A DNA stretch of 31,421 nt. Source: an uncultured Salinimicrobium sp. (GTDB taxonomy: Bacteria > Bacteroidota > Bacteroidia > Flavobacteriales > Flavobacteriaceae). Shown here in pieces: positions 23,232-29,892 of this stretch. How positions within the stretch are numbered: position 1 is the stretch's first letter; each line of letters begins with the position of its first letter. The position numbers and the translations under genes are program-made. The stretch lies in assembly GCA_946887025.1 (NCBI GenBank), contig CAMPJY010000011.1:1-31421 (forward strand), given 5' to 3'. The notes beneath the pieces are model-generated. The model saw only the letters and a list, made by a program, of their open reading frames with translations. It was not told the origin of the DNA and did not search any database.

Positions 23232-23252
23232 ACTTTCAATTTTAAATTATTA

Positions 23253-23762
23253 TTATTTCAGTTTTTCCGGGCTGTATCCCGCCTTCTTCAGAACCTGGAA
23301 AACAGTGTCAAGGGCTTCTTCATCTGTTCCGGAAAGTTCAGCCTTCATGGTTGCTGAATCTACCTTTACTACTACGATTTTGGAGTAGGGCAGATCCCTT
23401 TTCAGATCCTCCATTTTGCAGGAATAGGAGGTGGTTTTTTCTCCGTGTTCAGTATTGATCAGCAGGACTATTTTCTGTGTAGCTACCGTTTTTATTTTCT
23501 CAAGAACATCAGCTTCAATGGCCTCCGGATCAACAAAAGCAATTATATCTGCTTCCCAGCAACTGGTTGTTACGCAGTTTACCACCTCTATGTCCGCATC
23601 CCTATCCTGTTCGGATTTCAATTGCTCTACGAAATCCTGAATCTTCTCCTCTTCATTATAAAGGAACAGCAGTCGAAGTTTCCCCTGCGCCATCCTTTTC
23701 ATCAAAACGGGACAATTCTTTCCCGCACCTCCTATAAATGCTATAGTTTCCTGTACTTCCAT
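23253..23762 (-). CDS. Small Rossmann-fold protein (NADP/F420-oxidoreductase-like)
   Basis: A 169-residue protein beginning with the GxGGxG-like strand ETIAFIGGAGKNCPVLMKRMA. It continues RLLFLYNEEEK, ADIEVVNCVTTSCWEADIIAFVDPEA and QKIVLLINTE, the alternation of the N-terminal domain of NADP oxidoreductase coenzyme F420-dependent proteins, without their C-terminal domain. I chose the ATG at 23762 over one at 23813 because a consensus -7 promoter element lies between them. Cysteines C35, C78 and C83 (approximate) could be redox-active. It is the probable first gene of a four-gene stress operon. Confidence 0.72.
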   Translation of the reverse strand: MEVQETIAFIGGAGKNCPVLMKRMAQGKLRLLFLYNEEEKIQDFVEQLKSEQDRDADIEVVNCVTTSCWEADIIAFVDPEAIEADVLEKIKTVATQKIVLLINTEHGEKTTSYSCKMEDLKRDLPYSKIVVVKVDSATMKAELSGTDEEALDTVFQVLKKAGYSPEKLK

Positions 23763-23782
23763 CTTCTTCAGTTTTGATAATA

Positions 23783-23790
23783 CAAATTTA
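23783..23790 (-). promoter_or_regulatory. -7 element heading the Rossmann-frnE-NmrA-yceI operon
   Basis: TAAATTTG on the minus strand is a full TAnnTTTG match, giving a leader of about 15 bases to the ATG at 23762. The surrounding GTAAATTTGT is identical at the yceI-mhqO-like promoter (26191-26198). Confidence 0.6.
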
Positions 23791-23834
23791 CCACCTGCAG
23801 TCCGCCGGTGCATTGATGTATGATATTAAATTCT

Positions 23835-23850
23835 ATTGATTTATGTCACG
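23835..23850. promoter_or_regulatory. Degenerate CRP/FNR-type site
   Basis: On the minus strand CGTGACATAAATCAAT matches TGTGAnnnnnnTCACA at 7 of 10 fixed positions. Its centre is about 60 bp upstream of the end of the -7 element at 23783. The same distance is found for the perfect site at 26244-26259. Confidence 0.35.
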
Positions 23851-23875
23851 GTTTTCTGCCAAACCAAAAACCGAA

Positions 23876-23895
23876 CCGGGGCTTGAAAGCCCCGG
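23876..23895 (-). terminator. Terminator-like GC-rich hairpin after the MhqD-like gene
   Basis: CCGGGGCT/AGCCCCGG pair around a TGAA loop. On the minus strand it is followed by TTCGGTTTTTGG, a short T-run. It lies downstream of the hydrolase gene ending at 23953, so it probably terminates that transcript before the Rossmann-gene promoter. Confidence 0.6.
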
Positions 23896-23952
23896 CAATT
23901 GAGAATTCCTCAAGGCTTCATCTCCGTATTCGTTATGAGAGCCCACCACAGC

Positions 23953-24570
23953 TCATTTAAAAATCAATTGATTGGCCTGTTCAATTTCGTCCTGTGAAAT
24001 GGTATGGGGGCGGTTATCGTAAACCTGCTCCGTGACCACCGCATTCATTTCCTCAAAAATATCAGTAGTAGCGCGTACCCGCTCCACAGGTACATGTGGA
24101 TCCGGATTTCCAGTACCTATAAATACCGGGGTTCCTTTGAAGTCGCCGTGATACTTTTCCCGTTCCAGCCTTTCTCCTATCAGCCCACCAGTGAAGGCAG
24201 CAATCCCTCCAAATTTGGTGGCATTTCGTGCCGCGAATTCCAGGGTGAGGCAGGCTCCCTGGGAAAAGCCCAGCAGGTATATTCTTTCAGTATCTATGCC
24301 CTGGGCCGTAATGGTATTGACCAGATCCACGAGGATCTCGAGCCCTGAGGAAAGCCAGGGTTCATTCTGTTGAACCGGGGCCATAAAGGAATGTGGATAC
24401 CAGGTATGATTAGTGGCCTCCGGGGCCAGCAGCGCATAATCCTTCACGTGAAGGTAAGGAGCAAGCTGAAGTATATCTTCGGCAGTGGCTCCGCGCCCAT
24501 GCACCATGATAAGAGCCTTTTCAGCATCTTTCAGATTCTTCCCCGCAGTAAATATGTGTTTTATGTGCAT
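23953..24570 (-). CDS. MhqD-like alpha/beta hydrolase (phospholipase/carboxylesterase family)
   Basis: A 205-residue serine hydrolase. The oxyanion region is IMVHGRGA and the nucleophile is S103 in GFSQGA, with probable triad partners D157 (GNPDPHVP) and H189 (NRPHTIS). I chose the ATG at 24570; the longer frame begins with TTG at 24597. The family includes B. subtilis MhqD, encoded with the hydroquinone dioxygenase MhqO, and here the gene directly follows an MhqO-like gene. The inferred role is handling ring-cleavage products or esters in quinone detoxification. Confidence 0.85.
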   Translation of the reverse strand: MHIKHIFTAGKNLKDAEKALIMVHGRGATAEDILQLAPYLHVKDYALLAPEATNHTWYPHSFMAPVQQNEPWLSSGLEILVDLVNTITAQGIDTERIYLLGFSQGACLTLEFAARNATKFGGIAAFTGGLIGERLEREKYHGDFKGTPVFIGTGNPDPHVPVERVRATTDIFEEMNAVVTEQVYDNRPHTISQDEIEQANQLIFK

Positions 24571-24607
24571 TTCCGGTTCTTTTAAGGTTAAAAACAATTC
24601 ATCTCTT

Positions 24608-24624
24608 ATTCATGGGGGAGGTCG
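24608..24624 (-). promoter_or_regulatory. 17-bp CGACCTCCCCC element upstream of the MhqD-like gene
   Basis: This 17-bp stretch matches 26194-26210, upstream of the cytosolic yceI gene, at 14 of 17 positions in the same orientation. The distances to the start codons are similar: 37 bp here and 45 bp at the yceI copy. It may be a shared regulatory element. Confidence 0.35.
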
Positions 24625-24675
24625 CACTTTTCTTTAACATTATCATTTTTGCCAATATTATCCTGCTGCAAAAAT

Positions 24676-25614
24676 CTACTGTTTAATTTCAGGCAGCAAT
24701 CTTTCGATCTGCGCCCTGGAACCTTCGTATTGCCTTGGAAGCTTAAGGCTGCTGCCCAATTCTTCGACAGGTTCATCTATGGAAAAACCCGGATTATCGG
24801 TTGCCAGTTCAAACAAAACTCCTCCAGGTTCCCTGAAATAAAGCGAATAGAAATAGTCCCTGTTGATTTTCTGGGTGATGTTCAGGCCTCTCCTCTCAAT
24901 TTTCTCCCTGAAAGCCATCAGCACCTCCTCATTTGCCACTCTGAAGGCGACATGATGATTGGTCCCCCCGGCATTGATACCGGGTCCGGAATTAGGGAGC
25001 TCCAGTAAATCAACAAGAGCCGCATTTTCAACAGAATTGGTCCTGTAACGATAAAGGTTTCCCTCCTGCTCTATCAGCTCATAATCAAACACCTCGGTAA
25101 GTATAGCAGCAGTAGGCTTAAAATCCTGCAGGCTGAGCGTAACGTTGTGGAAGCCCCGGATTGCAACCTCGGCTTTAATTTCCCCGGTTTCCCAGGGTTT
25201 CCTGTTGTCTTCCGTTTGGGAAACTATCAACTCCAGGTCCAGCCCATCGGGATCGCGAAAGGGAAGAAACTTTTCTCCAAATCGCTCCCCTACTTCTCCA
25301 TGAGTCACCTGCAATTCCTCAAATCGTTGTTGCCAGAAATCCAAGCTGGATTCAGGGACGGAATAGCCAATCGCTGTGGCCATTCCGGTTCCCGTTCTCC
25401 CTTGTTTTACTCTGGGCCATGGAAAAAAGGTCAGGATAGTTCCCGGTGATCCCACCTCATCTCCAAAATAGAAATGATAGGTCTGCGGGTCGTCAAAATT
25501 CACCGTCTTCTTTACCAGCCTAAGCCCAAGGACCCTCGTGTAGAAGCTGTAGTTTCTCTGCGCGTCCCCTGCAATGGCGGTTATATGGTGAAGTCCTAAT
25601 ATCCTGTTTTCCAT
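24676..25614 (-). CDS. MhqO-like ring-cleaving dioxygenase (two-domain VOC family)
   Basis: A 312-residue vicinal oxygen chelate protein with two betaalphabetabetabeta modules. It starts ILGLHHITAIAGDAQRNYSFYTRVLGLRLVKKTVNFDDP, which is characteristic of the hydroquinone-specific dioxygenase group (MhqA/MhqO of Bacillus, LinE-related). The second module has GFHNVTLSL, GGTNHHVAFRV and the metal ligand Glu in GGVLFELATDNPGF. It would cleave hydroquinone-type rings using Fe(II). It lies 6 bp after the cytosolic yceI gene and upstream of the MhqD-like hydrolase, reproducing the Bacillus mhqO-mhqD pairing. Confidence 0.9.
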   Translation of the reverse strand: MENRILGLHHITAIAGDAQRNYSFYTRVLGLRLVKKTVNFDDPQTYHFYFGDEVGSPGTILTFFPWPRVKQGRTGTGMATAIGYSVPESSLDFWQQRFEELQVTHGEVGERFGEKFLPFRDPDGLDLELIVSQTEDNRKPWETGEIKAEVAIRGFHNVTLSLQDFKPTAAILTEVFDYELIEQEGNLYRYRTNSVENAALVDLLELPNSGPGINAGGTNHHVAFRVANEEVLMAFREKIERRGLNITQKINRDYFYSLYFREPGGVLFELATDNPGFSIDEPVEELGSSLKLPRQYEGSRAQIERLLPEIKQ

Positions 25615-25620
25615 GAAATG

Positions 25621-26148
25621 TTAGGCTTGCTTAATAAACTGTACTTCGGCACTCATTTTAACGTCATCGCTCACCACGACACTTCCTGCTTCAGTAACCT
25701 GGTTCCATACCAGTCCAAACTCCTTTCTGCTTATTTTCCCGCTTACCGTCATTCCGGCTTTGGTCTGTCCATATCCATCAACCACAGTTCCTCCGAAATC
25801 CACATCCAGAGTCACAGGCTTTTCAGTGCCGCGGATCTTCAGGGTACCGTTGATCTTGTTATCGGAAGTATTATAGGATTCTGCTCTGAATTCCAGGTAA
25901 GGATGCTCCTCAGCTGAAAAGAAATCAGCAGATTTCAGGTGGGTGTCCCTTTGTTCATTATTGGTGTCGATGGAATTAATATCAGCCTTGAACTGAACAT
26001 TCTGGACCGATTTAAACTCCTCCCCGTCGGTCTCCGCCTGCCCATCGAATACTTTAAAAGATCCTGTAACAGTCGAGATCATTAAGTGTCTTACTTTAAA
26101 AGTTACTTCACTGTGCGTGGGGTCGATCACCCATTTTGTACTTGCCAT
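25621..26148 (-). CDS. Cytosolic YceI family protein
   Basis: A 175-residue YceI-like protein without a signal peptide. It starts STKWVIDPTHSEVTFKVRHLMISTVTG, followed by DINSIDTNNEQRDTHLKSADFFSAEEHP, GTLKIRGTEKPVTLDVDFGG and GKISRKEFGLVWN. It probably binds an isoprenoid ligand such as a quinone tail, consistent with its place in front of a hydroquinone dioxygenase. It is the first gene of the yceI-mhqO-like unit, with a promoter and CRP/FNR-type site in the 173-bp upstream gap. Confidence 0.9.
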   Translation of the reverse strand: MASTKWVIDPTHSEVTFKVRHLMISTVTGSFKVFDGQAETDGEEFKSVQNVQFKADINSIDTNNEQRDTHLKSADFFSAEEHPYLEFRAESYNTSDNKINGTLKIRGTEKPVTLDVDFGGTVVDGYGQTKAGMTVSGKISRKEFGLVWNQVTEAGSVVVSDDVKMSAEVQFIKQA

Positions 26149-26190
26149 AATAATTGTTTTATAGATTAATATTGATTAATAATTATAGGA

Positions 26191-26198
26191 CAAATTTA
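26191..26198 (-). promoter_or_regulatory. -7 element of the yceI-mhqO-like operon
   Basis: TAAATTTG on the minus strand is a full TAnnTTTG match, about 43 bases before the yceI ATG at 26148. It is embedded in the 17-bp element shared with the MhqD-like gene upstream region. Confidence 0.6.
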
Positions 26199-26243
26199 CG
26201 GGGGAGGCCGTCCTCTGAACGATGATATAAGTTAATAAATAAA

Positions 26244-26259
26244 TGTGACTTAGGTCACA
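26244..26259. promoter_or_regulatory. Perfect CRP/FNR-type dyad TGTGACTTAGGTCACA
   Basis: A perfect inverted repeat TGTGA-N6-TCACA, identical to the half-sites of the E. coli CRP consensus. It sits in the gap between the stress operon and the Crp/Fnr gene. Its centre is about 60 bp upstream of the end of the -7 element at 26191, a position compatible with activation. The likely ligand is the adjacent Crp/Fnr regulator. Confidence 0.65.
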
Positions 26260-26321
26260 CCTGAAAGAGAAATTGGAAAGGAGGGAATATGGAAAAAGGG
26301 GAATAGGTTATGGCCGTGGTT

Positions 26322-26903
26322 TCAGGAACCCGCAGCAATCTGACTTCTGATGCGGCTCAGGGTTTCCCTGGTGATGCCGATATAGGAGGCAATCATATGC
26401 TGTGGCACCCGTTGAATGATATCGGGGAACTCCTTCAAGAGTTTATTGTATTTCTCTTCCGCGGTTTCGCTGAAAGATCCAATTAGACGTCGTTGGGTGG
26501 AGATAAGGTTATTCTGAATAAGAATACGGAAATAACGCTCAAAAGCAGGAACCTCTTTAAGCAATAGGTCCCAGGAGGGTTTGGTAATCATTAAAAGTTC
26601 ACTGTCCTCAATGGCTTCGATATAAAATGGAGAAGGTTCCCCGGTCAAAAAGCTATAGAGGTCGGCGGCCCACCAGCCTTCCATGGAGAACTGGAGGATA
26701 TGTTCGCCTCCCTTATCATCTACAGTAAAGGAACGCAGAAGGCCCTTTTCAACAAAAATGGTGTACTTACAGATATCCCCCTCTCCGAATAGAAACCGCT
26801 TTTTCCGAATTTTCTTTGGAAGGAACAGGGTCTTTGCAAAAGCAAATTCCTCTTCGCTGATCTCTATGGTCTCAGAAACTTTTTTATGTAAAAATTCGAA
26901 CAT
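26322..26903 (-). CDS. Crp/Fnr family transcriptional regulator
   Basis: A 193-residue regulator. The cyclic-nucleotide-binding-like beta-roll comes first (RFLFGEGDICKYTIFVEKGLLRSF, GGEHILQFSMEGWWAAD), followed by the dimer helix and a C-terminal winged helix (VPQHMIASYIGITRETLSRIR). Residues needed for cAMP binding are not obviously present and there is no FNR cysteine cluster, so the signal is unknown. I chose the ATG at 26903; the longer frame starts with GTG at 26936. It lies beside, and in the same orientation as, the quinone/redox-stress genes and is the likely regulator of them. Confidence 0.9.
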   Translation of the reverse strand: MFEFLHKKVSETIEISEEEFAFAKTLFLPKKIRKKRFLFGEGDICKYTIFVEKGLLRSFTVDDKGGEHILQFSMEGWWAADLYSFLTGEPSPFYIEAIEDSELLMITKPSWDLLLKEVPAFERYFRILIQNNLISTQRRLIGSFSETAEEKYNKLLKEFPDIIQRVPQHMIASYIGITRETLSRIRSQIAAGS

Positions 26904-27048
26904 TCTTACTGAAGGGCTAATGCGGTTAATCGGCACTAAATATACTGATAAAATAAATTGTTGTGGGGAAATTAGCAGTAAACCGGAAAACAGGCAATCC
27001 GGCGAGATTTCAATAGATTAAAAGGAGTATTTAGGAATTTAAAAGAGT

Positions 27049-27384
27049 TTACCGGACAACGAGCTTACGGGTAGCGTAAGAATTCCCTTCTTTGATCTTC
27101 ATAATGTAAATTCCGGATTCGAGAGAACTGATGTTGAGCTCATTCCCGGAAACATTGGCGGCAAGCACCACTTTTCCCAAGACGTTATATATCTCAACTC
27201 TTTTTGGTTTCTCTTTGGTGGAAGTGATATACACTTTCTCCCCCGAAGCAGGGTTTGGGTAAACAGATAAGCCGTCTATGGTTAACTCTTTGGGAGTGCT
27301 GTCCTCAGATAGCTGAGCAGTGGCAGGTACTGCGGAGAACAGCATAGCCAACAGAAAAAAAGCGTACAAGTAAATTTGTTTCAT
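27049..27384 (-). CDS. CTD-only protein with T9SS type A sorting domain
   Basis: A 111-residue exported protein consisting of a signal peptide (MKQIYLYAFFLLAML, cleaved after TAQ), a short linker, and a complete type IX secretion C-terminal domain. The domain shows LSVYPNPASGEKVYI, RVEIYNVLGKVVL, ISSLESGIYIMKI and the final ATRKLVVR. There is no passenger domain. It would be exported by Sec and then recognised by the T9SS, so the sorted product would be almost nothing but the sorting signal. It could be a relic of a larger protein or a small functional surface protein. The minus-strand TAATTTTG at 27409-27402 is a plausible -7 element. Confidence 0.88.
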   Translation of the reverse strand: MKQIYLYAFFLLAMLFSAVPATAQLSEDSTPKELTIDGLSVYPNPASGEKVYITSTKEKPKRVEIYNVLGKVVLAANVSGNELNISSLESGIYIMKIKEGNSYATRKLVVR

Positions 27385-27401
27385 CCCAATATCTTGTTTA
27401 T

Positions 27402-27409
27402 CAAAATTA
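27402..27409 (-). promoter_or_regulatory. -7 element of the CTD-only T9SS gene
   Basis: TAATTTTG on the minus strand is a full TAnnTTTG match, 18 bases before the start codon. No TTTG lies 17-23 bases upstream. Confidence 0.4.
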
Positions 27410-27611
27410 CTGTATTTAATTCAAAAACCGGACCGCAAAAAGTTAAGAGAAAAGTTAAATATTACTTTCAATACAATATACTAAAACTTTCCATGTTTCG
27501 ACAAAGATATAGAATATTCTCAAAACCACTACATTAAGTTCCGATTTCCTCGCAAAACCTTATTCTAAATTTTTTGAACCCGGAAAAAACTGCTGCAGAT
27601 ACAGCCTCAAA
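27410..27611. other. Non-coding AT-rich stretch
   Basis: This is the first part of the 525-bp gap between the T9SS mini-protein and the beta-helix lipoprotein. I see no gene, no strong hairpin, and no full-consensus promoter. TAAATTTT near 27566 is a weak plus-strand -7 candidate. Confidence 0.5.
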
Positions 27612-27644
27612 AAAAAGCCTTTCCGCAAACCGGGAAGGCTTTTT
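27612..27644. terminator. Orphan terminator hairpin
   Basis: A stem AAAAAGCCTTtCC/GGgAAGGCTTTTT (27612-27624 with 27632-27644, one wobble) has a 7-base loop, T-runs on both strands, and is strongest on the minus strand. Neither flanking gene needs it: the minus-strand lipoprotein already has its own terminator at 27846. It may end a non-coding transcript crossing the 11-bp repeat array. Confidence 0.75.
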
Positions 27645-27684
27645 GTTTTCAGAAAGACCGATTATGAGAGCCATCTGCGCCCAA

Positions 27685-27788
27685 TCAAATAAGGGTCAAA
27701 TTAGGGTTATATTTGGGTTAAATTAGGGTTATATTAGGGTTAAATTAGGGCTAAACCCTTATTTGACCTTAAGAAGACCTTGAAATAG
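27685..27788. repeat. 11-bp phased inverted repeat array (GGGTTAAATTA type)
   Basis: Six units of GGG(T/C)nnnnnnn start at 27693, 27704, 27715, 27726, 27737 and 27748, exactly 11 bp apart, alternating AAATTA and ATATTA/T bodies. Three inverted-type units CCyTnnnnnnn follow at 27756, 27767 and 27778, again 11 bp apart. A 12-bp perfect inverted repeat TCAAATAAGGGT (27685-27696) / ACCCTTATTTGA (27755-27766) encloses the array. The layout parallels the element at 1932-2031 although the sequence differs. Confidence 0.85.
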
Positions 27789-27845
27789 GTATAATGCAAC
27801 TTTAATTTGTCAGGACCCGGTTCCGTCTTTGGTTGGAGGTATAAA

Positions 27846-27879
27846 AAAAGACCATCCGAGAGAATGGTCTTTTCTTATC
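27846..27879 (-). terminator. Terminator of the receptor-lipoprotein operon
   Basis: AAAAGACCAT/ATGGTCTTTT (27846-27855 with 27864-27873) pairs perfectly with an 8-base loop. On the minus strand it is followed by a T7 run. It lies about 40 bp after the lipoprotein stop. Confidence 0.85.
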
Positions 27880-27909
27880 CAATAATCTTTAACCAGAAGG
27901 TTTTGGACA

Positions 27910-29853
27910 TTACAGCCTTGCAGCCAGCCAGGCCCATGCCGAAACATCCACCTGTGCCCCCTTGTTATAAACTTCGGTCAAGCTTGCGGCGGTTCCTTCA
28001 ATTTTCACATTGGCAAGTGGTCCGTCATTCGCCATATCTACATTGGTATCATATCCGTCGAGGTAAAGATTCGTGAAAGTTGCACCCGATTCTTTTTTGA
28101 ACTGAAGCGCGGTACCTCCGGTGGTTGAGACTGCAGTAAAGTTGACAATTGATGGGTTACCATTGGCTCCATCAGCCTCGATGGCAGTGGAGAAGCCTTC
28201 AATGCTGTGCTTCACGTAAGTATTGGTGATGCTACCATTCCAGCCTTCGGTCCAGTCAATCGCATCATCTTCGGTGTTCTCAACATAAATATTAGTTGCC
28301 GAAACAGTTCCTCCAAAAAATTCCACGCCGTCATCCGATCCATTGATCACCGCAATATTCTCAATTGTGGTAGCAGAACCTACAGCATAAAGGGAGATCC
28401 CATTATATTGGGATTCAGAATTAATCTGCGCCCCGGTTCCAAGAATCACCAGATTTTTAATGCTTCCAGAATTATCCTCATCATTGGTACCTCCGTAAAT
28501 GAAACCACCTACCTCGGCAACGGCATCCACTCCTTCGGTAGTGCTGGCGGAACCTGCAATTGTCAATCCTCCCCAGTCGCCCGGTTTCGCTTCCGCCGAA
28601 GAAATAACCACAGGTTTTTCAGAAGTTCCCTGGATATCGATCTGCGCTCCTTTAAGAACCGCGATATACACATCAGTCCCTCCTGCTCTGGCAGTAATTT
28701 TTGTTCCCGCAGGGATGGTAAGTTTCCCTCCTGCCTCAATTATATAGGAAGAAGTCAATTCGTAAGCGATGGAAGGATCCAGAGTAACTTCTCCTGAAAC
28801 CACTCCTTGCAAAAGGGTAGCGTCGGTGGTGCCCCTGTTGCTCACCCAGTCAAAAGAATTCAGATTCACGGCAGATTTGGTGGTATAGCTTCTTTCTGTA
28901 TCGGCAATTTCCCCTTCAATAGAGATATTGGCAAGAGGCCCATCGTTAGCCATGTCCACGGAAGTATCATATCCTGTTAAAGATAACCCGGTCATGGTGG
29001 CTCCTGATTCCTTCTTGAACTGAAGGGCTGTCCCTCCGGATGTGGAAACAGCTGTGAAATTTTTGATGCTCGGATTTCCATTTACCCCATCAGCTTCAAT
29101 GGCTGTGGAGAAACCATCGATGTTATGAAAAACATAAGTATTGGTAAGGCTTCCGTTCCAGCCTTCAGTCCAGTCCACCGCATCGTCCTCGGTGTTTTCC
29201 ACATAAAGATTGGTTACGGAGACTGTCCCTCCGAAAAATTCCACCCCGTCATCGGAGCCGTTCAGAATGGCTACATTATCAATACGGGTCCCTGACCCTA
29301 CTGCATACAGGGTAAGTCCATTGTACTGAGATTCGGCATTGATCTGGGCCCCGGAGCCTTCAATTACCAGGTACTTGATACTTCCTGAATTATCAGTTGC
29401 ATTGGCACCTCCGTACACCACCCCGGCCACTTCGCCTACGGCGTCGGCACCTTCAGTGGTAGGGGCATCACCCAGCAGAAGTAATCCTCCCCAGTCGCCC
29501 GGTTCCCTGTTCGCGGATCGCATTACCACGGGTTTGGCAGCAGTACCCTGAACATCGATCTTGGCTCCTTTTTCAATAATTATATAGGAATCGGGGCTTA
29601 CATCAGCAACGATTTGTGTTCCCGCGGGAATGGTCAGGGTAGCTCCAGACTTCACTAACAGGGATCCTGTCAGATTATATTCCACTGATGGGTCCAGGGT
29701 AAGGCTCTCTGTCAGGTTTCCCTGAAGGTCTGCATTTTCGGATACCGGTGGTGCTACTGGTTCAAATGGATCGTCGTCAGTGCTACAGGCGGTGAAGGCC
29801 AGGGCACAGAAAGTTGTGGTTACCACTGCGAATTTTCTGATTGTTCTTTTCAT
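27910..29853 (-). CDS. Lipoprotein with two tandem ~300-residue beta-helix-like repeats
   Basis: A 647-residue surface or periplasmic lipoprotein with the acylated Cys at residue 23 (AFTAC) followed by an acidic STDDDPFEP stretch. The mature protein is an internal duplication: repeat 1 (about 43-347) and repeat 2 (about 348-647). Each starts LQG..-TLDPS-Y-LT and contains GATLTIPAGT/GGKLTIPAGT, PGDWGGL, NGSDDGVEFFGGTVS, NTEDDA-DWTEGWNGS, GFSTAIEADG and VDMANDGPLAN. The strand-turn spacing and Asn/Gly/Thr-rich turns suggest right-handed parallel beta-helices. It follows a TonB-dependent receptor gene by 39 bp and probably works with it in binding or processing a surface ligand. No enzyme motif is certain; the conserved Asp-rich patches could bind Ca2+ or polysaccharide. 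Confidence 0.82.
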   Translation of the reverse strand: MKRTIRKFAVVTTTFCALAFTACSTDDDPFEPVAPPVSENADLQGNLTESLTLDPSVEYNLTGSLLVKSGATLTIPAGTQIVADVSPDSYIIIEKGAKIDVQGTAAKPVVMRSANREPGDWGGLLLLGDAPTTEGADAVGEVAGVVYGGANATDNSGSIKYLVIEGSGAQINAESQYNGLTLYAVGSGTRIDNVAILNGSDDGVEFFGGTVSVTNLYVENTEDDAVDWTEGWNGSLTNTYVFHNIDGFSTAIEADGVNGNPSIKNFTAVSTSGGTALQFKKESGATMTGLSLTGYDTSVDMANDGPLANISIEGEIADTERSYTTKSAVNLNSFDWVSNRGTTDATLLQGVVSGEVTLDPSIAYELTSSYIIEAGGKLTIPAGTKITARAGGTDVYIAVLKGAQIDIQGTSEKPVVISSAEAKPGDWGGLTIAGSASTTEGVDAVAEVGGFIYGGTNDEDNSGSIKNLVILGTGAQINSESQYNGISLYAVGSATTIENIAVINGSDDGVEFFGGTVSATNIYVENTEDDAIDWTEGWNGSITNTYVKHSIEGFSTAIEADGANGNPSIVNFTAVSTTGGTALQFKKESGATFTNLYLDGYDTNVDMANDGPLANVKIEGTAASLTEVYNKGAQVDVSAWAWLAARL

Positions 29854-29892
29854 GGTGTGTTGTTTTAAAATTGATTACTGTTTATTCTGGTT

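Noticed and set aside
23933..27672. An 11-bp direct repeat TTATGAGAGCC at 23933-23943 and 27662-27672, both intergenic.
   Set aside because: A window of this size is expected to hold on the order of a hundred chance 11-bp repeats, and the flanks do not match.
28207..28797. A 196-codon plus-strand frame in the lipoprotein gene.
   Set aside because: It is a by-product of the repeated low-complexity coding sequence on the minus strand.
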